From an uncultured Bacilli bacterium (GTDB taxonomy: Bacteria; Bacillota_I; Bacilli_A; RF39; UBA660), in contig CALVIB010000011.1 in NCBI GenBank assembly GCA_944329375.1, forward strand, positions 1 through 36,809: a DNA stretch of 36,809 nucleotides. The letters run 5' to 3'. Each line of letters begins with the position of its first letter. Within the stretch, counting starts at the first letter, position 1. The translations under genes and the position numbers were made by a program. The notes below the pieces were generated by a model. The model did not search any database. It was not told the DNA's origin and was given only the letters and a program-made list of their open reading frames with translations. Below are positions 1 to 5,953 of this stretch, piece after piece.

Positions 1-258
1 GGACCTGCTGGAACAACTGGAGCTACTGGAGCAACTGGACCTACTGGACCTGCTGGAACAACTGGAGCTACTGGAGCCACTGGACCTACCGGACCTGCTG
101 GAACAACTGGAGCTACTGGAGCAACTGGACCTACTGGACCTGCTGGAACAACTGGAGCTACTGGAGCCACTGGACCTACTGGACCTGCTGGAACAACTGG
201 AGCTACTGGACCTACTGGGCCAACTGGACCTACTGGACCTACTGGACCTACTGGACCA
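1..258 (+). repeat. 45-bp tandem repeats with a 90-bp higher-order period
   Basis: Four consecutive 45-bp units (1-45, 46-90, 91-135, 136-180) each encode the same 15 residues, [16 protein letters not shown] shortened fifth unit follows from 181, then a run of GPT triplets. Units 1 and 3 use GCA for the second Ala, units 2 and 4 use GCC, so the block most likely grew by duplication of a 90-bp dimer. Near-identity at the DNA level implies recent expansion or continuing slippage, and length may vary between strains. Confidence 0.9.
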
Positions 259-261
259 TAA
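1..261 (+). CDS. Collagen-like Gly-X-Thr repeat protein, C-terminal end (5' partial)
   Basis: The frame is open from base 1 and ends at TAA 259-261, followed at once by a second TAA. All 86 visible residues are Gly-X-Y triplets ([12 protein letters not shown]), the pattern of bacterial collagen-like proteins, which form triple helices on the cell or spore surface. Threonine fills most Y positions, as in BclA-type exosporium and other Firmicutes surface collagens, where threonines are often glycosylated. No globular C-terminal domain follows; the protein simply stops after Gly-Pro. That is unusual, because many such proteins carry a C-terminal trimerisation domain, so nucleation would have to lie upstream of the window. 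The N-terminus, and thus how it is exported or anchored, cannot be seen. Repeat class is certain; role as a surface filament is inferred. Confidence 0.9.
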   Translation, partial: GPAGTTGATGATGPTGPAGTTGATGATGPTGPAGTTGATGATGPTGPAGTTGATGATGPTGPAGTTGATGPTGPTGPTGPTGPTGP

Positions 262-263
262 TA

Positions 264-306
264 AAAAAGGACTGATGAAATTATTTCATTACAGTCTTTT
301 TTTATA
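264..306. terminator. Bidirectional intrinsic terminator
   Basis: GACTG (270-274) pairs with CAGTC (292-296) and TGAAA with TTTCA inside it, with a small bulge. A-rich sequence precedes the stem and a T run follows on both strands. It ends the collagen-like gene on the plus strand and could also stop transcription arriving from yqeY on the minus strand. Confidence 0.75.
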
Positions 307-358
307 TTTTAATATACTAAATGTAACCCATACGAATGTAAGTGGGTTTTAGAAGTGG

Positions 359-796
359 CTATTGTATTTTTTCTTTAACCATTTTACTAACTAATCCCAT
401 ATCAGCTTTACCTTTAATATTAGGTGTTAATTCTTTCATAACTTTTCCCATTTCCTTGGATGAAGTTGGATTAACTTTAGCAAACACTTCATCTATAATT
501 TTGTTTAATTCCTCTAAGGTTAACTGTTCTGGTAAATATTCAGATAAAATATCTATTTCTGCTTGAGTTTTATCTACTAAATCTTTTCTTCCACCTTTTT
601 GAAATTCATTTATTGAATCTTTTCTTGATTTAATTTCTTTAGTAATTACATCTATTACTTCATCATCCGTTAATTCATGTTTTTTATTTAACTCTGTCAT
701 TTGAATAGCACCTTTGACCATTCTGATTACGGATAATCTTTCTTTATCTTGATTTTTCATGGCTGTTTTTAAATCTTCTAATATTTGATTACGCAT
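359..796 (-). CDS. yqeY: GatB/YqeY domain protein
   Basis: The 145-residue protein is the usual length for the YqeY family and matches it throughout, with a helical N-terminal half (DLKTAMKNQDKERLSVIRM) and the later LPEQLT element before the C-terminal helices. YqeY resembles the tail domain of GatB, the tRNA-dependent amidotransferase subunit that contacts tRNA; its own role is not settled, and tRNA binding is an inference from the fold. The start ATG has a good ribosome site (AAAGGGG). It lies directly downstream of rpsU on the same strand, the order also known from Bacillus. A hairpin at 818-844 separates the two, so yqeY may be reached mainly by read-through from the rpsU promoter. Confidence 0.9.
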   Translation of the reverse strand: MRNQILEDLKTAMKNQDKERLSVIRMVKGAIQMTELNKKHELTDDEVIDVITKEIKSRKDSINEFQKGGRKDLVDKTQAEIDILSEYLPEQLTLEELNKIIDEVFAKVNPTSSKEMGKVMKELTPNIKGKADMGLVSKMVKEKIQ

Positions 797-817
797 ATTA
801 TTTCCCCTTTCTTTTAG

Positions 818-844
818 AAAAAAGCCATATTTAATGGCCTTTTA
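818..844 (-). terminator. Hairpin between rpsU and yqeY
   Basis: On the minus strand GCCAT (834-838) pairs with ATGGC (824-828) across a five-base loop, followed by a run of T. It begins at the rpsU stop codon. The stem is short, so it probably attenuates read-through into yqeY instead of stopping it completely. Confidence 0.55.
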
Positions 845-1045
845 GTATCCTCTATTTTCACGGCGGTTACGACGACGAGTATTTTTTATGCCTTCTTTTT
901 TAGCATTTCTTCTTCTAACTCCTGGTTTTAAGTAACCATCTTGCTTTTCTCTTAACTGTGCTAGGGAGCCATCTTTACTATTGGCAACTTTTAAATTTCT
1001 TAGTGCACCATCGACATTGCCATTTCTAACTACTACTTTTGTCAT
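842..1045 (-). CDS. rpsU: 30S ribosomal protein bS21
   Basis: The 67-residue basic protein begins TKVVVRNGNVDGALRNLK and ends in an arginine-rich tail (RRRNRRENRGY), the plan of ribosomal protein bS21. bS21 binds late in 30S assembly near the platform and helps mRNA base-pair with the anti-Shine-Dalgarno end of 16S rRNA. Length and composition are normal. The ATG is preceded by a strong ribosome site (AAGGGAGGG). A near-ideal promoter lies immediately upstream (1074-1102), and yqeY follows. Because the bacteriocin-type operon upstream ends in its own terminator (1124-1148), rpsU should be transcribed independently. Confidence 0.95.
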   Translation of the reverse strand: MTKVVVRNGNVDGALRNLKVANSKDGSLAQLREKQDGYLKPGVRRRNAKKEGIKNTRRRNRRENRGY

Positions 1046-1073
1046 AAAAATCCCTCCCTTCTTGGCTAAGGAT

Positions 1074-1102
1074 ATTATAACACGCTAGTCATTTGTTTTC
1101 AA
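1074..1102 (-). promoter_or_regulatory. rpsU promoter (extended -10)
   Basis: On the minus strand TTGAAA (1097-1102) is followed after exactly 17 bases by TATAAT (1074-1079), with TG one base before the -10. This is a nearly perfect housekeeping-sigma promoter placed about 30 bases before the rpsU ATG. Confidence 0.9.
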
Positions 1103-1123
1103 GGAAAAATCAAAAATTATAGC

Positions 1124-1148
1124 AAAAAAGTAAGCTTTCACTTACTTT
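1124..1148 (-). terminator. Terminator of the bacteriocin-type operon
   Basis: AAAGTAAG (1127-1134) and CTTACTTT (1141-1148) form a perfect 8-bp stem with a six-base loop; on the minus strand a T run follows. It overlaps the stop codon of the second small peptide gene (1142-1144), which supports that small gene being the real end of the operon. Confidence 0.85.
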
Positions 1149-1306
1149 ATGTCGCAGGTTTTTCCACTTGTTATTCTTCTAAATGAAGAACCAAGGCTTT
1201 TTCCAAGTTCTATTAAACATTCTAATCCTTTAACAATTGCATTTATGAATGTGGCTGTTATACTTCCGCCAGTAATTTTTTTTAGTTCGTTATCTTTTAA
1301 AGTCAT
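1142..1306 (-). CDS. Double-glycine leader peptide B (bacteriocin-like)
   Basis: A 54-residue gene starts at ATG 1304-1306 and ends at TAA 1142-1144. The N-terminus MTLKDNELKKITGG is a classic double-glycine leader: acidic and lysine-rich, with L at -7 and I at -4 before GG. Cleavage after Gly14 would release a 40-residue peptide, SITATFINAIVKGLECLIE and onward, ending in CDIK. It has an amphipathic helical stretch, a GKSLG (GxxxG) motif and two cysteines. The start overlaps the stop of the preceding peptide gene as ATGA, pointing to coupled translation and a fixed product ratio, as in two-peptide class IIb bacteriocins. The C39 transporter two genes upstream is the natural processing and export machine. 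Function as a toxin or signal is inferred; the leader and gene arrangement are directly visible. Confidence 0.85.
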   Translation of the reverse strand: MTLKDNELKKITGGSITATFINAIVKGLECLIELGKSLGSSFRRITSGKTCDIK

Positions 1307-1437
1307 GAATTACACTCTATTGGATTTAAAAAGCCTTCTACGGCACTTATTAAGAAGGTTAGAAAGCCACCTAATATGGCCCATATTCCATAACCTCCAC
1401 CTTTTACCTGCATTAATTCTTGATTATTTAATTCCAT
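1303..1437 (-). CDS. Double-glycine leader peptide A (bacteriocin-like)
   Basis: A 44-residue gene runs from ATG 1435-1437 to TGA 1303-1305. MELNNQELMQVKGG is a textbook double-glycine leader (ELxxxxGG-type with L at -7, M at -6 and V at -4). Predicted cleavage after Gly14 leaves a 30-residue hydrophobic peptide, GYGIWAILGGFLTFLIS onward, ending IECNS, which looks membrane-active. Its ribosome site (AAAGGGG) overlaps the stop codon of the C39 transporter gene 12 bases upstream, and its own stop overlaps the start of peptide B. The three genes therefore form one operon. No immunity protein of the usual kind is recognisable next to it. An alternative reading is a pheromone or contact-signal pair, but the hydrophobicity favours a bacteriocin. 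Confidence 0.87.
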   Translation of the reverse strand: MELNNQELMQVKGGGYGIWAILGGFLTFLISAVEGFLNPIECNS

Positions 1438-1449
1438 ATTATCCCCTTT

Positions 1450-3459
1450 CTAGTTATTCCGCGTGGTGTTTATAACAATTTTACCATTATCTATTTTGAT
1501 GAATTTTTCAAATAAATCAAGATTATCTAATCTATGGGAAATATATATGATTGTTTTATCTTTGTATTCTTTGAATAATTTTTTTAATATTCTTCTTTCC
1601 ATATCTACACTTACTTGATTTAACCCTTCATCGATGATTAAAATATTAAAGTGATTAAGCGCTCTAGCTAAAATAATACGCTGTTTTTGACCACCAGACA
1701 AATTAAATCCATCTTCTTCAAGGATGATATCTCTAGATAAATTTTCTATTTCACATATTTTTGGTGCATTGGGATTTTTCGTTTTTAATTTTAAATTATC
1801 TTCTAAAGTGCCTGTAAATAATATTTCTTTTTGAGATATATAGACAATATCATTAAATTTTTTCTGATTAACTTCATAATTATTTATTTTTACACTACCT
1901 TTATAATCTGGATAATATCCTTTGATTATTTTAAATAATGTGGATTTACCACTGCCGCTAGGACCTGTAACTAGAACTTTACTTTTAAAAGGTATTTTTA
2001 GGTTTATGTTTTTTAAAATGGATACGTTATAGTAAGAATAGCTAAGATTTTGAATTACTATATCATTTGATATACAATTACTAAGGTTTTCTGATTTTTT
2101 AGATATTAGTTCTGTAATGTTACTTAGAGCGGATGATATTTCATTTATTTGATAGTTAAATGTAAAAATATTTTTAAAAAATGAAGTTAATATTTGAAAA
2201 AATATAAATGATGTTATTATATTGTCATTTTTTATTTTAATAATTATTATAATAATTACTATAAAAATATTGTTTACTGAAGTTTTTAATAACTCTGATT
2301 TTTCTCCATAGTCATACAACATCTGGTTAGATTTTATATATTTTTGATAGTTTATTTTAAATTTTTCGAATACATTAGATGCAATGTTTATGTTTTTTAT
2401 GGTTTCAAATCCCGTAATATTTTCAACAATAAATGAATTTACATTAGCCTTCTGTCTAATTTTCTCTGAAATCCAAAGATTTTGTTTTTTGTTATAATGA
2501 AAAGTTATTGCAAGGAAGGTTATAATTTCTAATACACATATTAATAAAAGTAATTTATTATAAATTATAAAATAGATTATCAATATTACTATTAATGGAA
2601 TTTCGATTAAAGATATTTGGGCTAATTCGATTATAGTGTTTTTTATTATGGTTAAATCATTAAAATAACTAGTTATTTCTCCTGTTGTTTTTCTGCGGTA
2701 ATAACGGTAAGGAAGGTTTAATAATTGTTTAAAAATATCCGTAGAAAGATTTTTATCTAAGGCTGTATTAAGTTTGATTAACAGTTTATTTTTCTTAAAT
2801 GTTAGTATATTTTTTATTAATAAAACAGGTATAAAAAGTAATAACCAAAATAAATCAATTTTACTGTTTAAAAATAAAAAAGCAATTGGAAAGAAATAAT
2901 AACTTAGAATCAAAAAAATTTTTTCTAAAGTATTAAGTAATTGAATATTAATTAATAGTTTTAAACTGCTTTTTAGATAAGGAGTAAGATATTTTATTAT
3001 TTTAGGTTTAGGTTCACATACTATTTTCTTTACTGGCTTCATTATAATAGATACTCCACTCCACATCTTATCAAACTCTTTAAATGATATTTGTTTTATG
3101 TTTTCAGCTGGGTCAGCTATTATGATGGTTTGCTTTTTTAAATTTACTTTATATATAACCACATAATGTTTGTAGGAGTTTATTATTATATGAGCTATAA
3201 ATGGTAAATTTAAATTTTCAATATTGTTTGTCTTTATCCCATAACTTTTAAACCCTAAATTATTTAAAGTTTTTTTAATATCATAAGCTGTGGTTCCATT
3301 TTGATTTGTATTCATCATTTCGCTTAATTTATCCATACTAACATATCCATTATAGTGTTTTAGTATCATCTGAACACAAGCCGGACCACAATCTTTAATT
3401 CCTCGCTGTTTTACGAATGGATATTTTTTTATTATTTCACCTCCCTCATATATTAACAT
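1450..3459 (-). CDS. Peptidase-containing ABC transporter for double-glycine peptides
   Basis: Membrane exporter that cuts double-glycine leaders and exports the peptides. Residues 11-125 are a C39 peptidase with Cys24 (KDCGPACVQM), His98 (KHYVVIY) and Asp116 (IADPAEN). About 165-435 is the membrane domain. The ATPase has Walker A 499-507 (GPSGSGKST), LSGGQ at 587, Walker B Asp610-Glu611 (LIIDEG) and switch His642. At 669 residues it is slightly short for the family (about 700). The D-loop region after Walker B is divergent. Two double-glycine peptides follow within 12 bases and are the evident substrates. The start is doubtful: ATG 3459 lacks a ribosome site, while a strong AGGGAGGTGA lies inside the frame just before two ATA codons (3433-3435, 3430-3432), and the family normally begins at about KKYPFVKQ. 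Export function is well supported. Confidence 0.93.
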   Translation of the reverse strand: MLIYEGGEIIKKYPFVKQRGIKDCGPACVQMILKHYNGYVSMDKLSEMMNTNQNGTTAYDIKKTLNNLGFKSYGIKTNNIENLNLPFIAHIIINSYKHYVVIYKVNLKKQTIIIADPAENIKQISFKEFDKMWSGVSIIMKPVKKIVCEPKPKIIKYLTPYLKSSLKLLINIQLLNTLEKIFLILSYYFFPIAFLFLNSKIDLFWLLLFIPVLLIKNILTFKKNKLLIKLNTALDKNLSTDIFKQLLNLPYRYYRRKTTGEITSYFNDLTIIKNTIIELAQISLIEIPLIVILIIYFIIYNKLLLLICVLEIITFLAITFHYNKKQNLWISEKIRQKANVNSFIVENITGFETIKNINIASNVFEKFKINYQKYIKSNQMLYDYGEKSELLKTSVNNIFIVIIIIIIKIKNDNIITSFIFFQILTSFFKNIFTFNYQINEISSALSNITELISKKSENLSNCISNDIVIQNLSYSYYNVSILKNINLKIPFKSKVLVTGPSGSGKSTLFKIIKGYYPDYKGSVKINNYEVNQKKFNDIVYISQKEILFTGTLEDNLKLKTKNPNAPKICEIENLSRDIILEEDGFNLSGGQKQRIILARALNHFNILIIDEGLNQVSVDMERRILKKLFKEYKDKTIIYISHRLDNLDLFEKFIKIDNGKIVINTTRNN
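3430..3448 (-). promoter_or_regulatory. In-frame Shine-Dalgarno pointing to a possible AUA start
   Basis: AGGGAGGTGA on the minus strand lies inside the transporter frame, 4 and 7 bases before two successive ATA codons. No ATG, GTG or TTG is in frame at the right distance. The upstream ATG at 3459 has no ribosome site of its own. Either translation starts at a rare AUA, or the ATG is read from a leaderless or near-leaderless message. Confidence 0.5.
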
Positions 3460-3501
3460 ACGATGTTTTATGCGATTTTCCTTTTAATAATGAAAAAAAA
3501 G

Positions 3502-4023
3502 TTATTTTTCGAAAATTTTTATTTTTTTCGGTCCATAACTTTTTTCTTTTATCAATTTTAAATTGGTTTTAGGATTACCAATTTCATATTCACAAATAAC
3601 TATTCCTTTTTCATTTAATAAGTCTCTTTCCTCAATTATTCTTAATGATTTATCCATTTGATTTTCTTTATATGGAGGATCTAAGAAAATAATATCAAAT
3701 TTTTCTTCAGTGTTTTTTAGAAACTTTTTATAATCTATATTCATTATTTTTAAATCTTCATCAATATTTTGACTATTTTCTTTAATTATTTTTATGGCTT
3801 CTATATTTTTATCTATTAAATAACATTTTTTAGCTCCATTACTAATGGCTTCTAAACCTAAAGCCCCTGAGCCTGCAAATAAATCTAATACTATACTATT
3901 TGGAATATGTGTTTGAATCATACCAAATAATGATTCTTTAATTCTATCCATAGTTGGTCGTGTTCCTTCAATATTAAATCCTCGCAATTTTTTTCCTTTA
4001 TATTTACCACTAATAATACGCAT
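3502..4023 (-). CDS. rsmD: 16S rRNA (guanine-966-N2)-methyltransferase RsmD
   Basis: RsmD methylates N2 of G966 in 16S rRNA using S-adenosylmethionine. The 173-residue protein begins MRIISGKYKGKKLRG, the family's N-terminal signature, then TRPTMDRIKESLF. It has the SAM-binding loop DLFAGSGALGLEA and the catalytic motif DPPY (FLDPPYKENQ). Length is normal. ylbE and ylbD lie upstream on the same strand, matching the Bacillus ylbD-ylbE-ylbF-ylbG-ylbH(rsmD) neighbourhood with ylbF and ylbG missing. The usual partner coaD is not downstream; the bacteriocin-type transporter sits there instead, suggesting that block was inserted behind rsmD. About 28 bases separate it from ylbE, so co-transcription is likely. 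Confidence 0.95.
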   Translation of the reverse strand: MRIISGKYKGKKLRGFNIEGTRPTMDRIKESLFGMIQTHIPNSIVLDLFAGSGALGLEAISNGAKKCYLIDKNIEAIKIIKENSQNIDEDLKIMNIDYKKFLKNTEEKFDIIFLDPPYKENQMDKSLRIIEERDLLNEKGIVICEYEIGNPKTNLKLIKEKSYGPKKIKIFEK

Positions 4024-4051
4024 ATTCTACCACCAATTTTATTTTAACATA

Positions 4052-4273
4052 TTATCTTAAACTAACCAATATTTTTTCTAACATTTCAAAGGTATTAAAA
4101 GCTTTTTCTAGTCTATCTATCTTTGATAAATGATATTCTTTTTTTACTTCTTCTTCAAATCTTTTAAATTCCCATGGCGCTCTATTTAATATTTTATACC
4201 AATGGTCATGTTGCCTTAGATATCTTAGATAGCTTTCATTTTCTTTTATTTTAAATTGTAATTCTAAACTCAT
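4052..4273 (-). CDS. ylbE: YlbE-like protein
   Basis: A 73-residue protein with features of the YlbE-like family: YLRYLRQHDHWYKILNRAPWEFKRFEEEVK, here cited only as the tryptophan-tyrosine core around residues 16-45, followed by a helical tail. Its function is unknown in Bacillus. The start codon overlaps the ylbD stop by one base (TAATG), so the two are translationally coupled, and rsmD follows after a short gap. Position and size support the family call better than sequence alone. Confidence 0.7.
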   Translation of the reverse strand: MSLELQFKIKENESYLRYLRQHDHWYKILNRAPWEFKRFEEEVKKEYHLSKIDRLEKAFNTFEMLEKILVSLR

Positions 4274-4617
4274 TAATCATCAAAATGTTTATATATTGGT
4301 CTTGGTTTATAATTATTTGTTTGAGGTTGTGTTTTATTAGAAGTCATATCTTGAAGCAATCCTAATACTCTTTGCAGACTATTCACACCATTTTGAATGC
4401 CATCTAAATCTAATCCTTTGATAAAGTTAGGTAAATCAAATGATGAAGTTGATGGTTTACTTTCCTTAACTAAGTAATCTTTCCATGCTTCTTTGTCTTC
4501 TCCATATAAGTCATATATTTCATAGAATTTTTGCCATGTCATTTTACCATCTTTGACATGTTTTAGTAAAATTGGATTGTTTTTAACAAAATCTTTAAAT
4601 TTTTCTTTTGTTTCCAT
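4273..4617 (-). CDS. ylbD: YlbD-like putative coat protein
   Basis: The 114-residue protein starts METKEKFKDFVKNNP and contains HVKDGKMTWQKFYEIYDLYGED, summarised here as the WQKFYEIYDLYGED core typical of YlbD coat-family proteins. An upstream ATG at 4638 would add seven residues, but the ribosome site AAAGGAAGG lies between the two, so 4617 is the better start. The C-terminal part is low-complexity with many Thr, Gln and Asn and ends HFDD. In Bacillus YlbD is annotated as a putative spore coat protein; whether that applies here is uncertain, though sspI elsewhere in the window also hints at spore biology. Gene order ylbD-ylbE-rsmD is conserved. Confidence 0.7.
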   Translation of the reverse strand: METKEKFKDFVKNNPILLKHVKDGKMTWQKFYEIYDLYGEDKEAWKDYLVKESKPSTSSFDLPNFIKGLDLDGIQNGVNSLQRVLGLLQDMTSNKTQPQTNNYKPRPIYKHFDD

Positions 4618-4673
4618 ATAAAAAAACCTTCCTTTCATTTACTAATATATTCATTATATTAAAATAAATTAAA

Positions 4674-4694
4674 AAAGATAGAAATTCTATCTTT
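4674..4694 (-). terminator. Terminator after the isolated TasA-like gene
   Basis: AAAGATAG and CTATCTTT form a perfect stem around a five-base loop; the minus strand continues with a T run. It lies about 24 bases beyond the stop of the TasA-like gene at 4718 and separates it from ylbD. Confidence 0.8.
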
Positions 4695-4717
4695 GGGATA
4701 ACTTCATATTATCTATT

Positions 4718-5212
4718 CTATGATTTATTTTGAACATAATTTAATTTTACAGTTAAAGTTGCAGATAGTTCGCTAGGCTGGGATGTTATATTATCATTAT
4801 AAGTAACAATTACATTATAAATCTGTTTTTGGCCTGCTTCTAACAAATCATTTTCATTAATACCCGTAGTAGTAAAAGTGATTGCTGGATTTTTTGAATC
4901 AGTTATTTCTATACTATCTACTTTAGCATCTACTGTTCCTTCGTTTGAAATAGTGACTTCATAAGTCATAGAATCTCCTGGATATTTTAAATTAGTTTTA
5001 AAAGTTACAGCTGTATCAGAAACAATTGGTTCAAAAGCTTTTGTAGCATGACCTAAGATGTTTTTTGTTGTGACACTTGTTATTTTTATATTCCAATTAC
5101 TATCAATAGTTGCAGAGCCTGTTATGTTTAAGGTTTGTGAAAAAGCAGCATAACCGATAGCCATTATACAAATTATAGCAACGAGAAATGTGATTATAAT
5201 ATTTTTTTTCAT
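4718..5212 (-). CDS. TasA-like secreted protein (SipW-type signal peptide), isolated paralog
   Basis: A 164-residue secreted protein of the same family as the four at 16710-19577. It opens with MKKN, a membrane segment ending IMAIGYAAFSQ, then LNITGSATIDSNW, the shared hallmark. The rest is beta-rich, including an FKTNLKYPGDSMTYEVTISN stretch that corresponds to the PGDxxTxxxxxxNxG element in the paralogs. Such proteins are normally processed by a SipW-type signal peptidase (present at 15371) and polymerise or decorate the surface, as TasA does in biofilm fibres. ATG 5210-5212 is preferred over GTG 5221 because AGGTGA stands at the right distance before it. It has its own promoter (5230-5257) and terminator. 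It lacks the leader hairpin seen in three of the paralogs. Confidence 0.8.
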   Translation of the reverse strand: MKKNIIITFLVAIICIMAIGYAAFSQTLNITGSATIDSNWNIKITSVTTKNILGHATKAFEPIVSDTAVTFKTNLKYPGDSMTYEVTISNEGTVDAKVDSIEITDSKNPAITFTTTGINENDLLEAGQKQIYNVIVTYNDNITSQPSELSATLTVKLNYVQNKS

Positions 5213-5229
5213 CTTCCTCACCTATTATA

Positions 5230-5257
5230 ATTATAACACAACAGAATAAATTACCAA
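5230..5257 (-). promoter_or_regulatory. Promoter of the isolated TasA-like gene
   Basis: On the minus strand TTGGTA (5252-5257) is followed after 16 bases by TATAAT (5230-5235), with TG one base before the -10. A second overlapping TATAAT is at 5224-5229. Confidence 0.7.
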
Positions 5258-5308
5258 AATTATTTTTTATATTGTATGTTTTAATACAGTTTATTTACAA
5301 AATAAATT

Positions 5309-5953
5309 TTAAACTGTTTTTTCACTCATTTTAGCAACTTCTATTTTATTTCCATTATGAATTAAAGTTAAACTTCCTTCTGTTTGATATTCTAAATTAT
5401 TTTTATATTCAATTTTAAAATTAAATATATATGCTTCATCATCAGTGTTTTCTCCATATGTGAATGATTCATTTTTTACTTTTGTAACTTCTACTTTAGT
5501 AACTATTGGAAGTTCTTGGTTACGTTCACCATAAACATCATTTTCTACTGACTTATACATTGAATCCATAGCAAATTTTTCGAAATCAGTTTGATAGTTT
5601 GAGTAAACAAATTCTTTACCTCCAACATCATTTTTACTTATTTTATTATCGAGATTAAAGAAGTCAGCAACAAACATTTTAGCAACTAATTCAGCATATT
5701 TTTCTTCATCTACTTCTTTTTTATTTAATGTTTTTTCTAATTCTTTAAATAATTCTTTATAATACCCTGTTGCATTATCTTTTAATGTATAGCCATATGC
5801 TTCTATAGATGCGACCTCTTTAACCTCTTTAGTTTTTGTATCTTTATTAGTTAGTTTATTTACTGTCAAAACTATTCCTACAATTATAAGTATAAGTAAA
5901 ATTATTAATATTAATACTCTTTTTACGTTTATTTTACGTTTTTTCTTTTTCAT
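5309..5953 (-). CDS. Membrane-anchored extracellular protein, partner of the LtaS-type enzyme
   Basis: I do not recognise a family. The 214-residue protein has a very basic start (KKKKRKINVKR), a single membrane segment at about residues 13-32 (VLILIILLILIIVGIVLTV) and an extracellular remainder that is acidic and mixed alpha/beta. Most of it would sit in the cell wall space. Its ATG overlaps the stop of the upstream LtaS-type gene as ATGA, so the two are translationally coupled and probably act together, for example as an accessory or regulatory factor for polymer synthesis. That partnership is inferred from coupling only. Confidence 0.75.
   Translation of the reverse strand: MKKKKRKINVKRVLILIILLILIIVGIVLTVNKLTNKDTKTKEVKEVASIEAYGYTLKDNATGYYKELFKELEKTLNKKEVDEEKYAELVAKMFVADFFNLDNKISKNDVGGKEFVYSNYQTDFEKFAMDSMYKSVENDVYGERNQELPIVTKVEVTKVKNESFTYGENTDDEAYIFNFKIEYKNNLEYQTEGSLTLIHNGNKIEVAKMSEKTV

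Noticed and set aside
1149-1475. A plus-strand frame of 108 codons
   Set aside because: It is the reverse complement of the two bacteriocin-type genes, which have leaders, ribosome sites, coupling and a terminator; the plus frame has none.
3433-3449. A five-codon frame ATGAGGGAGGTGAAATAA as a leader peptide for the transporter
   Set aside because: No ribosome site precedes it and the frame itself is the Shine-Dalgarno; there is no attenuator after it.
5950-5953. Possible recoding of TGA as tryptophan, as in mycoplasmas
   Set aside because: TGA ends several genes at sensible places (LtaS-type gene, peptide A) and Trp residues use TGG, so the standard bacterial code applies.
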